A stretch of 49,650 bases of DNA from NCBI GenBank assembly GCA_002708715.1, contig PAPB01000015.1, forward strand, positions 1 to 49,650, read 5' to 3'. The translations under genes and the position numbers were made by a program. This document shows positions 8,870 to 17,856 of this stretch, one piece after another (positions within the stretch are counted from its first letter, which is position 1; the number at the start of each line of letters is the position of its first letter). The stretch is from Fidelibacterota bacterium (GTDB lineage: Bacteria > Fidelibacterota > Marinisomatia > Marinisomatales > UBA1611). The notes below the pieces were generated by a model. The model ran no database searches and was not told where the DNA came from. It was given only the letters and a program-made list of their open reading frames with translations.

Positions 8870-8921
8870 TTTTAAATTTTGAAATCTTTAGATTTAAAGA
8901 CTTTATTTAATTCATTTATAT

Positions 8922-9035
8922 ATGAAAAAGAGTATTTTTGTTTTATTTGTTTTCTGGATGATGACAGTATTTATTTTTTGGAGTAGCCAATTTTTCCCTT
9001 ACGTACCTCAGATAATAAATATTTTTTTCAATTAA
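8922..9035 (+). CDS. Small single-TM protein (37 aa)
   Basis: A short frame, ATG to TAA, encoding a basic start (MKKS), one strongly hydrophobic helix (IFVLFVFWMMTVFIFW) and a short polar tail. It fills the gap between the YdjM-like gene and the GT2 gene on the same strand. The charge and hydrophobicity pattern is that of a small inner-membrane protein. No family is recognised, and in such AT-rich DNA a chance frame of this size is possible. Confidence 0.4.
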   Translation: MKKSIFVLFVFWMMTVFIFWSSQFFPYVPQIINIFFN

Positions 9036-9062
9036 TAAAAATAAACTTACTATGGATGAAAT

Positions 9063-10154
9063 ATGATAGAAAATAAAACAATAGCAGTTGTAATTCCTTG
9101 TTTTAATGAAGACTCCCAAATTGGCAAAGTAATAGAACATATGCCATCTTTTGTAGATAGAATTGTTATCGTTGATGATGGTTCAACAGATAACACAATC
9201 AAGGTAATCAAAAGTTATATCAAAAATGATCAAGTTCGTTCTAAAGTTAAAATTTCACGGAAAAAAGTAGAAGCTACTCCTTTTAACTTAGCTGAAATCA
9301 TGTTGGAAGAAAGGAATGTAAAAGAAATAACAAAATTTCCTGAATTCAAATTCTTTAATGATAATAATTTCGATAGAATAGTACTTATCCAAAAACAAAT
9401 GAATACAGGAAATGGAGATGCAATATCAGTCGGACTAAAATGGTGTAAAGATAATTGTATCGATGCTACTACTATAATGGATGGGGATGGGCAAATGGAT
9501 CCAAACGAGTTAAAAAAAATTATACATCCTATTCTAAATGAAAATATAGATTACGTTAAAGGTAATAGATTAAAATATCCAGGCGCATGGATAATAATTC
9601 CAAAAGTAAGATTTATTGGTAATGCAATCTTATCAATTTTAACTAAAATCGCATCAGGATTTTGGAGAGTTTCTGATACTCAAACAGGATATGTCGCTTT
9701 TTCTAGTAAGGCTTTAAATTCAATAACTTTATACAGTATATATAAGAAATATGGATGGCCAAATGATATTTTAATTAAAATAAATATTGCCATGTGTACT
9801 ATAAAAGAAGTAACAATTAAACCTGTTTATAATGCAGGTGAACAATCAAAAATGAAAATCTTAAATGTCATTTTTCCAATATCATGGTTGTTAATTAAAG
9901 GATTTTTTAAGCGAATATTTTTAAGATATCTGATCAAGGATTTTCATCCACTATTTATTTTATACAATATGTCAATTTTATTACTTATCATTTGGATTCC
10001 ATATTTATACAAAATATGTAGAGCTTTGGTACTTGGCTTAAATTTGTCATTTGAACCTCTTTTTGCATTTTCTTTTTTGGGTGTTTTTGGTTTTCAATCA
10101 TTGCTTTTTGCAATGTGGATGGATATTCAAGATAATGATAGGTTACATAATTAA
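9063..10154 (+). CDS. Glycosyltransferase family 2 with C-terminal membrane segments
   Basis: A 363-residue GT-A enzyme of the polyprenyl-phosphate sugar transferase type. It shows VVIPCFNED, IVDDGSTDNT, NTGNGDAI, the DxD-like MDGDGQMDPNEL and SDTQTGYVAF. Between DDGSTDNT and NTGNGDAI there is an extra stretch of roughly 45 residues (about 58-104) that standard DPM1-like enzymes lack. The C-terminus has two hydrophobic spans (ILYNMSILLLIIWIPYLY and a last one before MWMDIQ). It probably loads a sugar onto undecaprenyl phosphate or extends a lipid-linked chain. The stop overlaps the start of the next gene by one base (TAATG). Confidence 0.88.
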   Translation: MIENKTIAVVIPCFNEDSQIGKVIEHMPSFVDRIVIVDDGSTDNTIKVIKSYIKNDQVRSKVKISRKKVEATPFNLAEIMLEERNVKEITKFPEFKFFNDNNFDRIVLIQKQMNTGNGDAISVGLKWCKDNCIDATTIMDGDGQMDPNELKKIIHPILNENIDYVKGNRLKYPGAWIIIPKVRFIGNAILSILTKIASGFWRVSDTQTGYVAFSSKALNSITLYSIYKKYGWPNDILIKINIAMCTIKEVTIKPVYNAGEQSKMKILNVIFPISWLLIKGFFKRIFLRYLIKDFHPLFILYNMSILLLIIWIPYLYKICRALVLGLNLSFEPLFAFSFLGVFGFQSLLFAMWMDIQDNDRLHN

Positions 10155-12163
10155 TGTGTGGAATTTTTGGTTTAGTTACTTCTAACCAGAGTAATTTAGA
10201 AAAAAAAGATTTTTTACAGATAACTAAAAAATTATTTCTTTTCTCTGAATCAAGAGGAAAAGAAGCAAGTGGAATAGCTGGGACAGATGGGGAAACGATA
10301 TGGACTTTCAAAACACCATATACCTCCAGTGAAATGTTGCAAATGCATGAATACAGGTCCGTAGTCAGTAAGGTTTTTAATAATCAGAATCAAAGAAAAG
10401 CTTTTATTGGCCATTCTAGACTAGTTACTGATGGTTACGAGCATAATGATAAAAATAATCAACCAGTAATTAAAAATAATATTATTTTAGTTCATAATGG
10501 TATCATTGTTAATAAAAATGAACTCTGGAAAGAGTATCAAAAAGAAAAAAAAGAAACGGACCTTGATTCAGAGTTAATACCAGTAATATTAAATAAATAT
10601 ATATCTAAAAATGATAATATCGAAAACGGTTTTAATGCATTATTCAATAAAATTTTTGGAATGACAAGTATTGCAATGTTCACAGAAAATATGCAAAATC
10701 TATTTCTTAGCACTAATAATGGCTCTTTATATTTTATTTTAGATAGCTTAAATACTTGTCTTATTTTCGCCTCGGAACGTTTTATACTTGAACAGGTAAT
10801 AAAAACTTTTAAACATAGGTCTCAATTTCCCGAAAATGAAATTAAGCAAATTAAACCTATGGAAGTAATTTCGGTCTCTACGAAAGATATCTCGCTCTCA
10901 AAAATAGATATTTCTGATAATCAAATGACTTTTCATAATTTGAATTATGATGGAATAAAAAATATTATTCAAATACCGTTCAAATTAAAGAAAAAGATCA
11001 CAAATACCAGTTTAGAGCATGGAAAAATTAGAGTTCCAACTGATTTTATAAATGAATTTGGGCATAGGTTAAGCAAAATTAGAAAAATTAAAAGATGCAT
11101 CAATTGTCTAATCCCTGAAACTTTTCCTTTAATTAACTTTGATTTAAAAGGTATATGCAGCATATGTTCTAATTATAAAAAAATAACAGTAAAAGGGGAG
11201 GAGCAACTAATTGAAGATATCAAACCGCATTTACAAACAAGAAATAGTAATTATGATTGTTTGGTTGCTTTAAGCGGTGGTCGAGATAGTTCCTACTCAC
11301 TTTATTTTTTAAAAGAAAAGCTTGGTTTAAATCCTTTAGTTTTTTCCTATGATTGGGGTATGCTTACAGATTTATCAAGAAGAAATCAATCTAGGGTATG
11401 CGGCAAACTTAATATTGAACATATTTTAGTTTCTGCTGATATCAGGAAAAAAAGAAGAAATATAATGTTAAATGTTCAAGCCTGGTTGAAAAATCCAACC
11501 TTAGGAACAATCCCTTTGTTTATGGCTGGTGATAAACAATACTATTATTTTTCCCACTTGTTAAAAAGGCAAAATAGAATTAGCCTTTCAATAATGGGTG
11601 AAAATCACCTAGAAAAAACAGGTTTTAAAATATTATTCTCTGGCGCAAGGCAGACAAATGATGGTTTTATGTCATATCATATGACAGGACTGAATAAAAT
11701 AAGAATGCTTTTTTATTACGCAGCACAGTTTGTCAAAAATCCAGCCTATTTAAACAGGTCTATTTATGATACTGCTGGTGCCTTTCTTACGTATTATTTT
11801 CTTCCTAAAAATTATTTAAATATATTTGATTATATTCCATGGGAAGAGAGTGAAATTGATAATAAAATAATTAACTTTTTTGATTGGGAAACAGATCCTA
11901 GCACAACTACAACATGGAGAATAGGAGATGGTACCGTAGCTTTTTATAATTATATATATTATATGGTTGCGGGTTTTACAGAAAATGATACTTTTCGTAG
12001 TAATCAGATCAGAGAAGGCATGCTTTCTAGAAGTGATGCTAAATTAATGATTGAACAAGAGAACCAACCCAGATGGAATGCTATAAAATGGTATTGTGAT
12101 ACAATAAATTTAAATTTTGAGAATACTATTAAAATAATAAATTCAATGCAGCGTCTTTATTAA
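10154..12163 (+). CDS. Fused class II glutaminase / N-acetyl sugar amidotransferase
   Basis: A 669-residue protein joining two enzyme halves. Residues 1 to about 290 are an Ntn-type class II glutaminase: Cys2 in MCGIFGLV, SRGKEASGIAG, GHSRLVTDG and VHNGIIVN. From about residue 312 comes the sugar amidotransferase: a four-Cys motif (CINC from residue 315, then CSIC), the PP-loop SGGRDSSYS at residue 374, FSYDWGMLTD, and downstream YNYIYYMVAGFTENDTFRSN. The class II domain replaces the HisH/HisF pair used by the gene at the window start. It should hydrolyse glutamine and use the ammonia to amidate a sugar. The start overlaps the GT2 stop. The target sugar is not known. Confidence 0.88.
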   Translation: MCGIFGLVTSNQSNLEKKDFLQITKKLFLFSESRGKEASGIAGTDGETIWTFKTPYTSSEMLQMHEYRSVVSKVFNNQNQRKAFIGHSRLVTDGYEHNDKNNQPVIKNNIILVHNGIIVNKNELWKEYQKEKKETDLDSELIPVILNKYISKNDNIENGFNALFNKIFGMTSIAMFTENMQNLFLSTNNGSLYFILDSLNTCLIFASERFILEQVIKTFKHRSQFPENEIKQIKPMEVISVSTKDISLSKIDISDNQMTFHNLNYDGIKNIIQIPFKLKKKITNTSLEHGKIRVPTDFINEFGHRLSKIRKIKRCINCLIPETFPLINFDLKGICSICSNYKKITVKGEEQLIEDIKPHLQTRNSNYDCLVALSGGRDSSYSLYFLKEKLGLNPLVFSYDWGMLTDLSRRNQSRVCGKLNIEHILVSADIRKKRRNIMLNVQAWLKNPTLGTIPLFMAGDKQYYYFSHLLKRQNRISLSIMGENHLEKTGFKILFSGARQTNDGFMSYHMTGLNKIRMLFYYAAQFVKNPAYLNRSIYDTAGAFLTYYFLPKNYLNIFDYIPWEESEIDNKIINFFDWETDPSTTTTWRIGDGTVAFYNYIYYMVAGFTENDTFRSNQIREGMLSRSDAKLMIEQENQPRWNAIKWYCDTINLNFENTIKIINSMQRLY

Positions 12164-12193
12164 TTCTGGGTGCTAAAGTTTTAGTAACCTATA

Positions 12194-13459
12194 TTGTATA
12201 TATCCAGAAAATTTAATAATGATTTGCTTTGGAATGTTGGTTCTTTAGCAATTTTAGCATTATCTGGGATCCTTTCGAATATCCTAATTATCCAATTTTA
12301 TGATGCTGAATATTTAGGTGTTTATAATCAAGTTTTTGCTGTCTATATTTTTTTTTCTCAATTTGCAGTTGGAGGAATTCATCTTTCTGTTTTGAAAGAA
12401 CTATCTTATTTTATTCAAGATAAAGAAAAATTTTTTCAAATCATATGCTCTGCATTAATTTTAGGAACTGTATTCTCTACATTATTAGCTTTTATTTTAT
12501 TCTATTTTAGTCAATTTATTAGCAATTTATTAGCAAGTGAAAAAATTCAAACTGGATTATTATTTATAAGCCCTGGTTTAATATTTTTCTCAATCAATAA
12601 AATTTTATTGAATGCTTTAAATGGACTTAATTATATTAAGGAATATGCAATTTTTCAGGCTTTGAGATATGTTTTTATATTTTTTCTTCTTTTTATCATA
12701 TGTTCGTTATCTCTTCCTGGGGAATATTTACCTTTTGCCTTAACAATATCCGAGTTTTTTTTAACAATCATATTGCTATCCTATATATTTACAAAAATAG
12801 TAAACATCAGAAAATGGTATAAAAATAGCAATTGGGTATCTAAACATTTATCATTTGGTTTGAAAAGTTTTATGGGTGGTGCATTAATTGAAATGAATAC
12901 AAGAATTGATGTGATATTTTTAGGCTACTTTTTAACTGATAAAACAGTTGGTATTTATAGTTTTGCAGCGATGTTAGCTGAGGGAGTTGCTCAATTTCCA
13001 GTATTAATTAGAAGAAACCTTGATCCGTTAATTGGTGATTGTTTTTCCAAAAAAACACCAAATATTATTGAAGAGTTTTCAAGTAAGCTAAAGTTTTATT
13101 TCCCTCTTACTATGTTTTTTATTAGTGTTATTATTTCGTCTGCAGTTTATATTTATATAAATTATTTTCCAAGTGGATATCAGTTACAGGAAAGTTTATT
13201 AGTATTAATTTTAATATTTATTGGTGTCATAATTAACTCGATATATAGACCATTCTCTGGAATTTTTCTTCAAGGTAATAAACCTGGATACCATACTTTA
13301 ATAAGTATTCTTATAATTTCTTTTAATGCAACAGGGAATTTTATTTTAATACCAAAATTTGGAATTTTTGGTGCTGCGATAGCAACTTCATTGGTTTATA
13401 TTCTTGAAGGGGTGCTTATAAAATTTTTCTCAAAAAAGCTTTTTAAAATAAAACTTTAG
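12194..13459 (+). CDS. Wzx-type polysaccharide flippase (MOP superfamily)
   Basis: A 421-residue integral membrane protein with about twelve hydrophobic segments, in the pattern of polysaccharide biosynthesis proteins. It opens NDLLWNVGSLAILALSG and carries DAEYLGVYNQVFAVYIF early. Later come IDVIFLGYFLTDKTVGIYSF and FGIFGAAIATSLVYILEG, both typical of Wzx/RfbX. It would move the finished undecaprenyl-linked repeat unit across the inner membrane. The predicted start is a TTG without a visible ribosome binding site. No gene for a Wzy polymerase is clearly recognised nearby. Confidence 0.85.
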   Translation: MYISRKFNNDLLWNVGSLAILALSGILSNILIIQFYDAEYLGVYNQVFAVYIFFSQFAVGGIHLSVLKELSYFIQDKEKFFQIICSALILGTVFSTLLAFILFYFSQFISNLLASEKIQTGLLFISPGLIFFSINKILLNALNGLNYIKEYAIFQALRYVFIFFLLFIICSLSLPGEYLPFALTISEFFLTIILLSYIFTKIVNIRKWYKNSNWVSKHLSFGLKSFMGGALIEMNTRIDVIFLGYFLTDKTVGIYSFAAMLAEGVAQFPVLIRRNLDPLIGDCFSKKTPNIIEEFSSKLKFYFPLTMFFISVIISSAVYIYINYFPSGYQLQESLLVLILIFIGVIINSIYRPFSGIFLQGNKPGYHTLISILIISFNATGNFILIPKFGIFGAAIATSLVYILEGVLIKFFSKKLFKIKL

Positions 13460-13461
13460 AA

Positions 13462-15483
13462 ATGGCTGAAAAACTTTTTTATATCTTTTTTCCTTTTTTA
13501 ATTATTCTTTCACTTTTTGGTGCAGGCTTTCCAATATTGAAATTCTTATCATATAAGTTTGATAGTATTTTTGAGAAATTCCTTTTTAGCGTTGGTCTTG
13601 GATATCTTGTAGTTACCAATATTCTTCTTTTTTTGGGATTTTATAATTTTGTTGATTTTTATTCTTGTATTTTTATACTGATAATTTCACTATCGATGTG
13701 TTTTTATTATTTATTCAAATTTTTTAATAAAACTAGAACTTACTCCTTCAAAATAACTTCTATGGGCATGCAAGAGAACCTAATAATTAGTTATATATTA
13801 GTATTGTTTATTCTCAATTTTCTTGGAGCATTAGCGCCACCAACTATTGGTGACAGCATGAATCATCATCTGTCTGGACCTAAATATTTTGGAAAAGTTG
13901 GTGGTTTTCCATTTATTCCAATAGTACCATGGCCTGCTCCAGGTTTGATGCATGTTTTATATACTCAAATAATTTTATTATCGGATGGAATACCATGTCA
14001 AGTACTTTCATGTATGTTTGGATTATTAACAACTTTAGCAATCTTTTTATTAACATATAATTTTTTAGGTCGTTTTTTTGCCTTGATAAGCTCCGCGCTT
14101 TTTTATTCTCTTCCACTTATTGTTGATCTAAGTCCAGGAGGGATGGTTGAATTAGGCGCTTTTTATTGTGCAATTTTAAGTTTGTGGAGTATAATAAAAT
14201 ATTTTCATAATTTTAATATTAAGTGGATTATTTTAGGCGGATTATTAGGTGGATGTGCTGGCGCAACAAAATTATGGTCATTAGCTATTGGACCAGCTTC
14301 TATATTTGCAATATTTTTCATTTTAAAAAATCAATTATTTAAAAATCCTATGTATGTAATTAAAACTATCATAGTGTATAGTTTTATGTTTAATGTAATT
14401 TTAGTGCCTTGGTTCTTAAGAAACTTTATCGCAAGTGGAAATCCAATTTGGCCTATTGCTAGTACGTTTTTTGAAACATTATATATTTCAGATATTTGGG
14501 TAGCCAAATATAATTCATGGCAGCGTGGTCCTGGAATATCATTGCAAAATTTTATATTAGGTCCTTGGAATCTTACCAATAATATTGATTTATTTAACGC
14601 GGGTTATGGTGTTTTTACATCTTATTTACTTAACCCTGTTTATTTAATCTTCTCTCCAGTTCCGATTTTATTTAGAAAATATTATAGTAAAAATATTAGA
14701 CTAGTTGTTGAATTTCTTGCAATTTTTTGTTTAGTAATTTATATAATATGGTTTTTTGGAGGTTATCACCAACCAAGGTATTTAGGTGTAATTTATCCTT
14801 TTATTTCAATCCTTTCAGGATTAGGTATAAAAACTATCATTGATCAATATAAAAATAATTTTCGAATAGTAGTATTTAGCTTTTTAACTTTAATTTTATC
14901 TTTTTTCTTTTTAATTGCAGTACTTATAAATCAAAAATATTTTAATGTTGCTTTTGGAAATGTTAGTAAAGAGCAATATTTGGAAAATAATCTTACTAAT
15001 TACGAAGGTGTGCGATGGATAAATGAAAATTTACCTGAAAATTCAAAGGTATTATATGTTGGCACATCAGCTTGGTACTACATGGAAAAAGATTATATTC
15101 CATTAGCATTGAGATCAATTGATTATGATAAAATTAAAAACCCAAAAGAACTATATTCAATTTTTAAAAACTTAAATTTGACACATGTTTATATTGAATC
15201 AGATGATTTGAAAAATGCAAAGCTTGCAGATTGGAGAAAAAATGAATTAACAGATTTTAAATTTGACAATGTAAATCAATGCCAAGAGTGGCTTAATCTT
15301 GGAGCAAATGGGACAGGTATTTATATCACAACATATCATGAGATACGTCCTTTTGTACTTATGAGGGGTCTAGAATTATTAGGTGATTTATCTTTGTTAG
15401 CATTAGTTAAAACAAAGAATATTAAGAGTAGAACGAAAAGAGAATCAGTGAATTCAGAAGCAGCAGTATATCAAATAAAATAA
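13462..15483 (+). CDS. Large GT-C-fold membrane glycosyltransferase (GT39-like)
   Basis: A 673-residue protein, mostly membrane-embedded with ten or more hydrophobic spans, followed by a soluble C-terminal domain of about 170 residues. The first large loop has LAPPTIGDSMNHHLSGPKYF. This matches the D..YHL..PK pattern of lipid-carrier-dependent glycosyltransferases, with the Asp expected to be catalytic. A GGLLGGCAGATKLWS segment also fits that family. The soluble tail contains VRWINENLPENSKVLYVG, as in related ArnT/PMT-like proteins. It likely transfers a sugar on the periplasmic side from a polyprenyl-phosphate donor. A Wzy-like polymerase is a less likely alternative. Confidence 0.75.
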   Translation: MAEKLFYIFFPFLIILSLFGAGFPILKFLSYKFDSIFEKFLFSVGLGYLVVTNILLFLGFYNFVDFYSCIFILIISLSMCFYYLFKFFNKTRTYSFKITSMGMQENLIISYILVLFILNFLGALAPPTIGDSMNHHLSGPKYFGKVGGFPFIPIVPWPAPGLMHVLYTQIILLSDGIPCQVLSCMFGLLTTLAIFLLTYNFLGRFFALISSALFYSLPLIVDLSPGGMVELGAFYCAILSLWSIIKYFHNFNIKWIILGGLLGGCAGATKLWSLAIGPASIFAIFFILKNQLFKNPMYVIKTIIVYSFMFNVILVPWFLRNFIASGNPIWPIASTFFETLYISDIWVAKYNSWQRGPGISLQNFILGPWNLTNNIDLFNAGYGVFTSYLLNPVYLIFSPVPILFRKYYSKNIRLVVEFLAIFCLVIYIIWFFGGYHQPRYLGVIYPFISILSGLGIKTIIDQYKNNFRIVVFSFLTLILSFFFLIAVLINQKYFNVAFGNVSKEQYLENNLTNYEGVRWINENLPENSKVLYVGTSAWYYMEKDYIPLALRSIDYDKIKNPKELYSIFKNLNLTHVYIESDDLKNAKLADWRKNELTDFKFDNVNQCQEWLNLGANGTGIYITTYHEIRPFVLMRGLELLGDLSLLALVKTKNIKSRTKRESVNSEAAVYQIK

Positions 15484-16641
15484 ATGCAAAATAAAAATAT
15501 TATTATCATTTACGGTCCACCTTGGGATCAACCAGCTCAACTAAGCAAACATCAATTTGCAAAGCTATGGTCTAAAAATAATCGTGTTTTATATGTAGAG
15601 TCACCAATTAATTCAGCATCTTTTTTTACAAGATATAGAGAATCATTAAAATTGTGGAAGAGATACAAAAAAGGGCCCATAAAGGTTAAGGAAAATTTGT
15701 GGATCTCTACTTTTTTTTATTTCATACCTTTTAGAGGAAGTAAATATTTATTCGGAGCTGAATGGGTTAATAAAGTCAATCAATATTTCTTAAGAAAAAA
15801 ATTTAAAAAACAAGTTAAAGATTTAAAATTTAATAATCCAATATTGATAGTTGGTAGTGCACACATATTACCAATAATTGATATATTTAAAGCTGAAAAA
15901 GTCATATATCATTGCAGTGATGACTACACATTAGTGCCTTCTTTTCCAAGATCATTTGAGAATATTGAAAAAAAATTATTGACCAAATGTGATCAAGTAG
16001 TAACAACTGCTGATAAATTAAAGCAGGCAAAGGAAAAGTTTAATTCAAATATAATCTCAATACCAAATGGCGTAGATATTGATCATTTCAAAAGTACCCA
16101 AAGTACTGCAATAAAAATACATGAAAATCTAAGTTCATTTTCTAAACCAATTATTGGTTATGTCGGAACTATTTTTAGATGGATTAATCAAGATTGGATT
16201 AAATACGCTGCAATTAATAATAAGAATTTTAACTTTATTTTTATAGGTCCTATTACAACTAATATTTCAAAGTTAGAAGGAATAAGCAATATATATTTTC
16301 TGGGTCCTAAGCCTTATTCTGAACTTCCTTCCTATCTCAAGGCATTTTCAATAGCAACAATTCCATTCGTCATTGATGGAGTCACATTGAAAGCTAGCCC
16401 TATTAAATTTTATGAATACTTATCTGCAGGAATTCCAATTGTATCGACTGATCTACCAGATTTAAAAGATTTTGATAAAATTGTAACTCTAGTAAAAAAT
16501 AAAGAAAAATTTTCTGATTCTCTTGTCCAAGTTATAAAAAAAGAAAATTCTGAAAGAAAAGAAATAAGAATGAAAATTGCTAAAAAATACAGTTGGAAGC
16601 AAAGATTGAAACAATTTAATGATTTTATTAATTATGATTAA
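15484..16641 (+). CDS. GT-B glycosyltransferase (TuaH-like)
   Basis: A 385-residue GT-B protein abutting the previous stop (TAAATG). It starts IIIIYGPPWDQPAQLSKHQF, with RVLYVESP shortly after. The middle carries VIYHCSDDYTLVP and IPNGVDIDHF, and the C-terminal half has IGYVGTIFRWINQDW, SPIKFYEYLSAGIPIVSTDL. This organisation resembles TuaH-type glycosyltransferases of teichuronic-acid-like clusters. The EX7E acidic motif is degenerate, as in that subgroup. Donor and acceptor are not assignable. It is most likely cytoplasmic, acting on a membrane-linked acceptor. Confidence 0.84.
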   Translation: MQNKNIIIIYGPPWDQPAQLSKHQFAKLWSKNNRVLYVESPINSASFFTRYRESLKLWKRYKKGPIKVKENLWISTFFYFIPFRGSKYLFGAEWVNKVNQYFLRKKFKKQVKDLKFNNPILIVGSAHILPIIDIFKAEKVIYHCSDDYTLVPSFPRSFENIEKKLLTKCDQVVTTADKLKQAKEKFNSNIISIPNGVDIDHFKSTQSTAIKIHENLSSFSKPIIGYVGTIFRWINQDWIKYAAINNKNFNFIFIGPITTNISKLEGISNIYFLGPKPYSELPSYLKAFSIATIPFVIDGVTLKASPIKFYEYLSAGIPIVSTDLPDLKDFDKIVTLVKNKEKFSDSLVQVIKKENSERKEIRMKIAKKYSWKQRLKQFNDFINYD

Positions 16642-16722
16642 AATTTTTAATATAATTTTCTATGAAGATGTTTTAAAAACATAGCTGAATTTAATTTAAC
16701 CAAAATATTTTATTATTGATTC

Positions 16723-17856
16723 ATGAATATTGGCATTGAAGCTACGAATATCACTAGAGGTGGTGGACTTAATCATCTGATATATATATTAAAATTTTTA
16801 CAACATAGTCAATTTAGTATTGAAAAAATATTTATTTGGACAAATATGGGGATAATGAATGAGTTGCCGAAATTTTCTTGGATTGATGTAATTGATTCGA
16901 AAATTAATAACAATTTTAGTTTATTTAAATGGAACAAATATACTTTAGAAAAAAAATTGATAGAAAATAGTTGCGATGTTCTTTTTGTCCCTGGTGGGAT
17001 TTATCTAGGGAAATTTAGACCTTACGTTTCTATGGCGCAAAACTTATTACCATTTGATAAAGTAGAAAGAAAAAAGTACAAGTACTCCAAAGAATTTTTT
17101 AGATATTTAGTATTAGAAAAATTACAGAAAAAAACTTTTGATAATTCTGATGGCACAATTTTCTTATCAAATTATTCAAAATCAGTGATAGCTGATGATA
17201 AAATAAAAATGAAATCTTTAGTTATATATCATGGAATTGATAAATCATTTTTTAATATAAAAAAACGTAAATCAATACCGATGAACAATTATAAAAAGCC
17301 CATAAAACTTTTATATGTATCTATTATTAATCATTACAAAAACCAAATTAATGTTGTTAAAGCAATTAATATTTTAGATCAACAAGGAGTAAATGTAGAA
17401 TTAAAGTTAATTGGCCCTTCCTATAAGCCAGCACTTTCAAAATTAAATAGTTGTATTTTGAGTTTAAAAAAAATCCAAGGGAAAGTAAATTATATCGGGA
17501 ATATTAAACATAAAGATTTAAGTAAATATTATAATGAAGCTGATATTTTTATTTTTGCTTCGAGTTGTGAGACTTTTGGTATGATCTTATTAGAGGCAAT
17601 GGCATCAGGTCTTCCTATTGCCTGTTCCAATATTAGCTCGATGCCAGAGATTTTAAAAAAAAATGGAGAATACTTTAACCCTAACGATCCGATATCAATT
17701 AGTAAAGCAATCATGAAAATAGTTTTAAATACTGATAAAATTAATTATTCAAAAAAAGTATTGAATAGAGCAAAGGATTTTTCTTGGGAAAAGTGTTCTT
17801 ATCAAACCTTCAAATATCTTAAATCGGTCATGAAAAAAAATTATAGGAAAGTATGA
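16723..17856 (+). CDS. Glycosyltransferase family 4
   Basis: A 377-residue GT-B enzyme. It begins IGIEATNITRGGGLNHLIY, with the Gly-rich acceptor loop of GT4. The donor half has KLLYVSIINHYKNQINVVKA, IFIFASSCETFGMILLEAMA (the EX7E motif) and GLPIACSNISSMPEIL. The 81-base gap upstream is the longest inside the first half of the locus and contains only an A/T-rich hairpin (ATGTTTT/AAAACAT). The ATG of the next gene overlaps its TGA (ATGA), so the pair should be translated together. Confidence 0.88.
   Translation: MNIGIEATNITRGGGLNHLIYILKFLQHSQFSIEKIFIWTNMGIMNELPKFSWIDVIDSKINNNFSLFKWNKYTLEKKLIENSCDVLFVPGGIYLGKFRPYVSMAQNLLPFDKVERKKYKYSKEFFRYLVLEKLQKKTFDNSDGTIFLSNYSKSVIADDKIKMKSLVIYHGIDKSFFNIKKRKSIPMNNYKKPIKLLYVSIINHYKNQINVVKAINILDQQGVNVELKLIGPSYKPALSKLNSCILSLKKIQGKVNYIGNIKHKDLSKYYNEADIFIFASSCETFGMILLEAMASGLPIACSNISSMPEILKKNGEYFNPNDPISISKAIMKIVLNTDKINYSKKVLNRAKDFSWEKCSYQTFKYLKSVMKKNYRKV

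Noticed and set aside
8943-9140. Reverse-strand 65-residue frame
   Set aside because: It overlaps the GT2 start and the small membrane peptide gap, with no recognisable features. The same-strand genes explain the region better.
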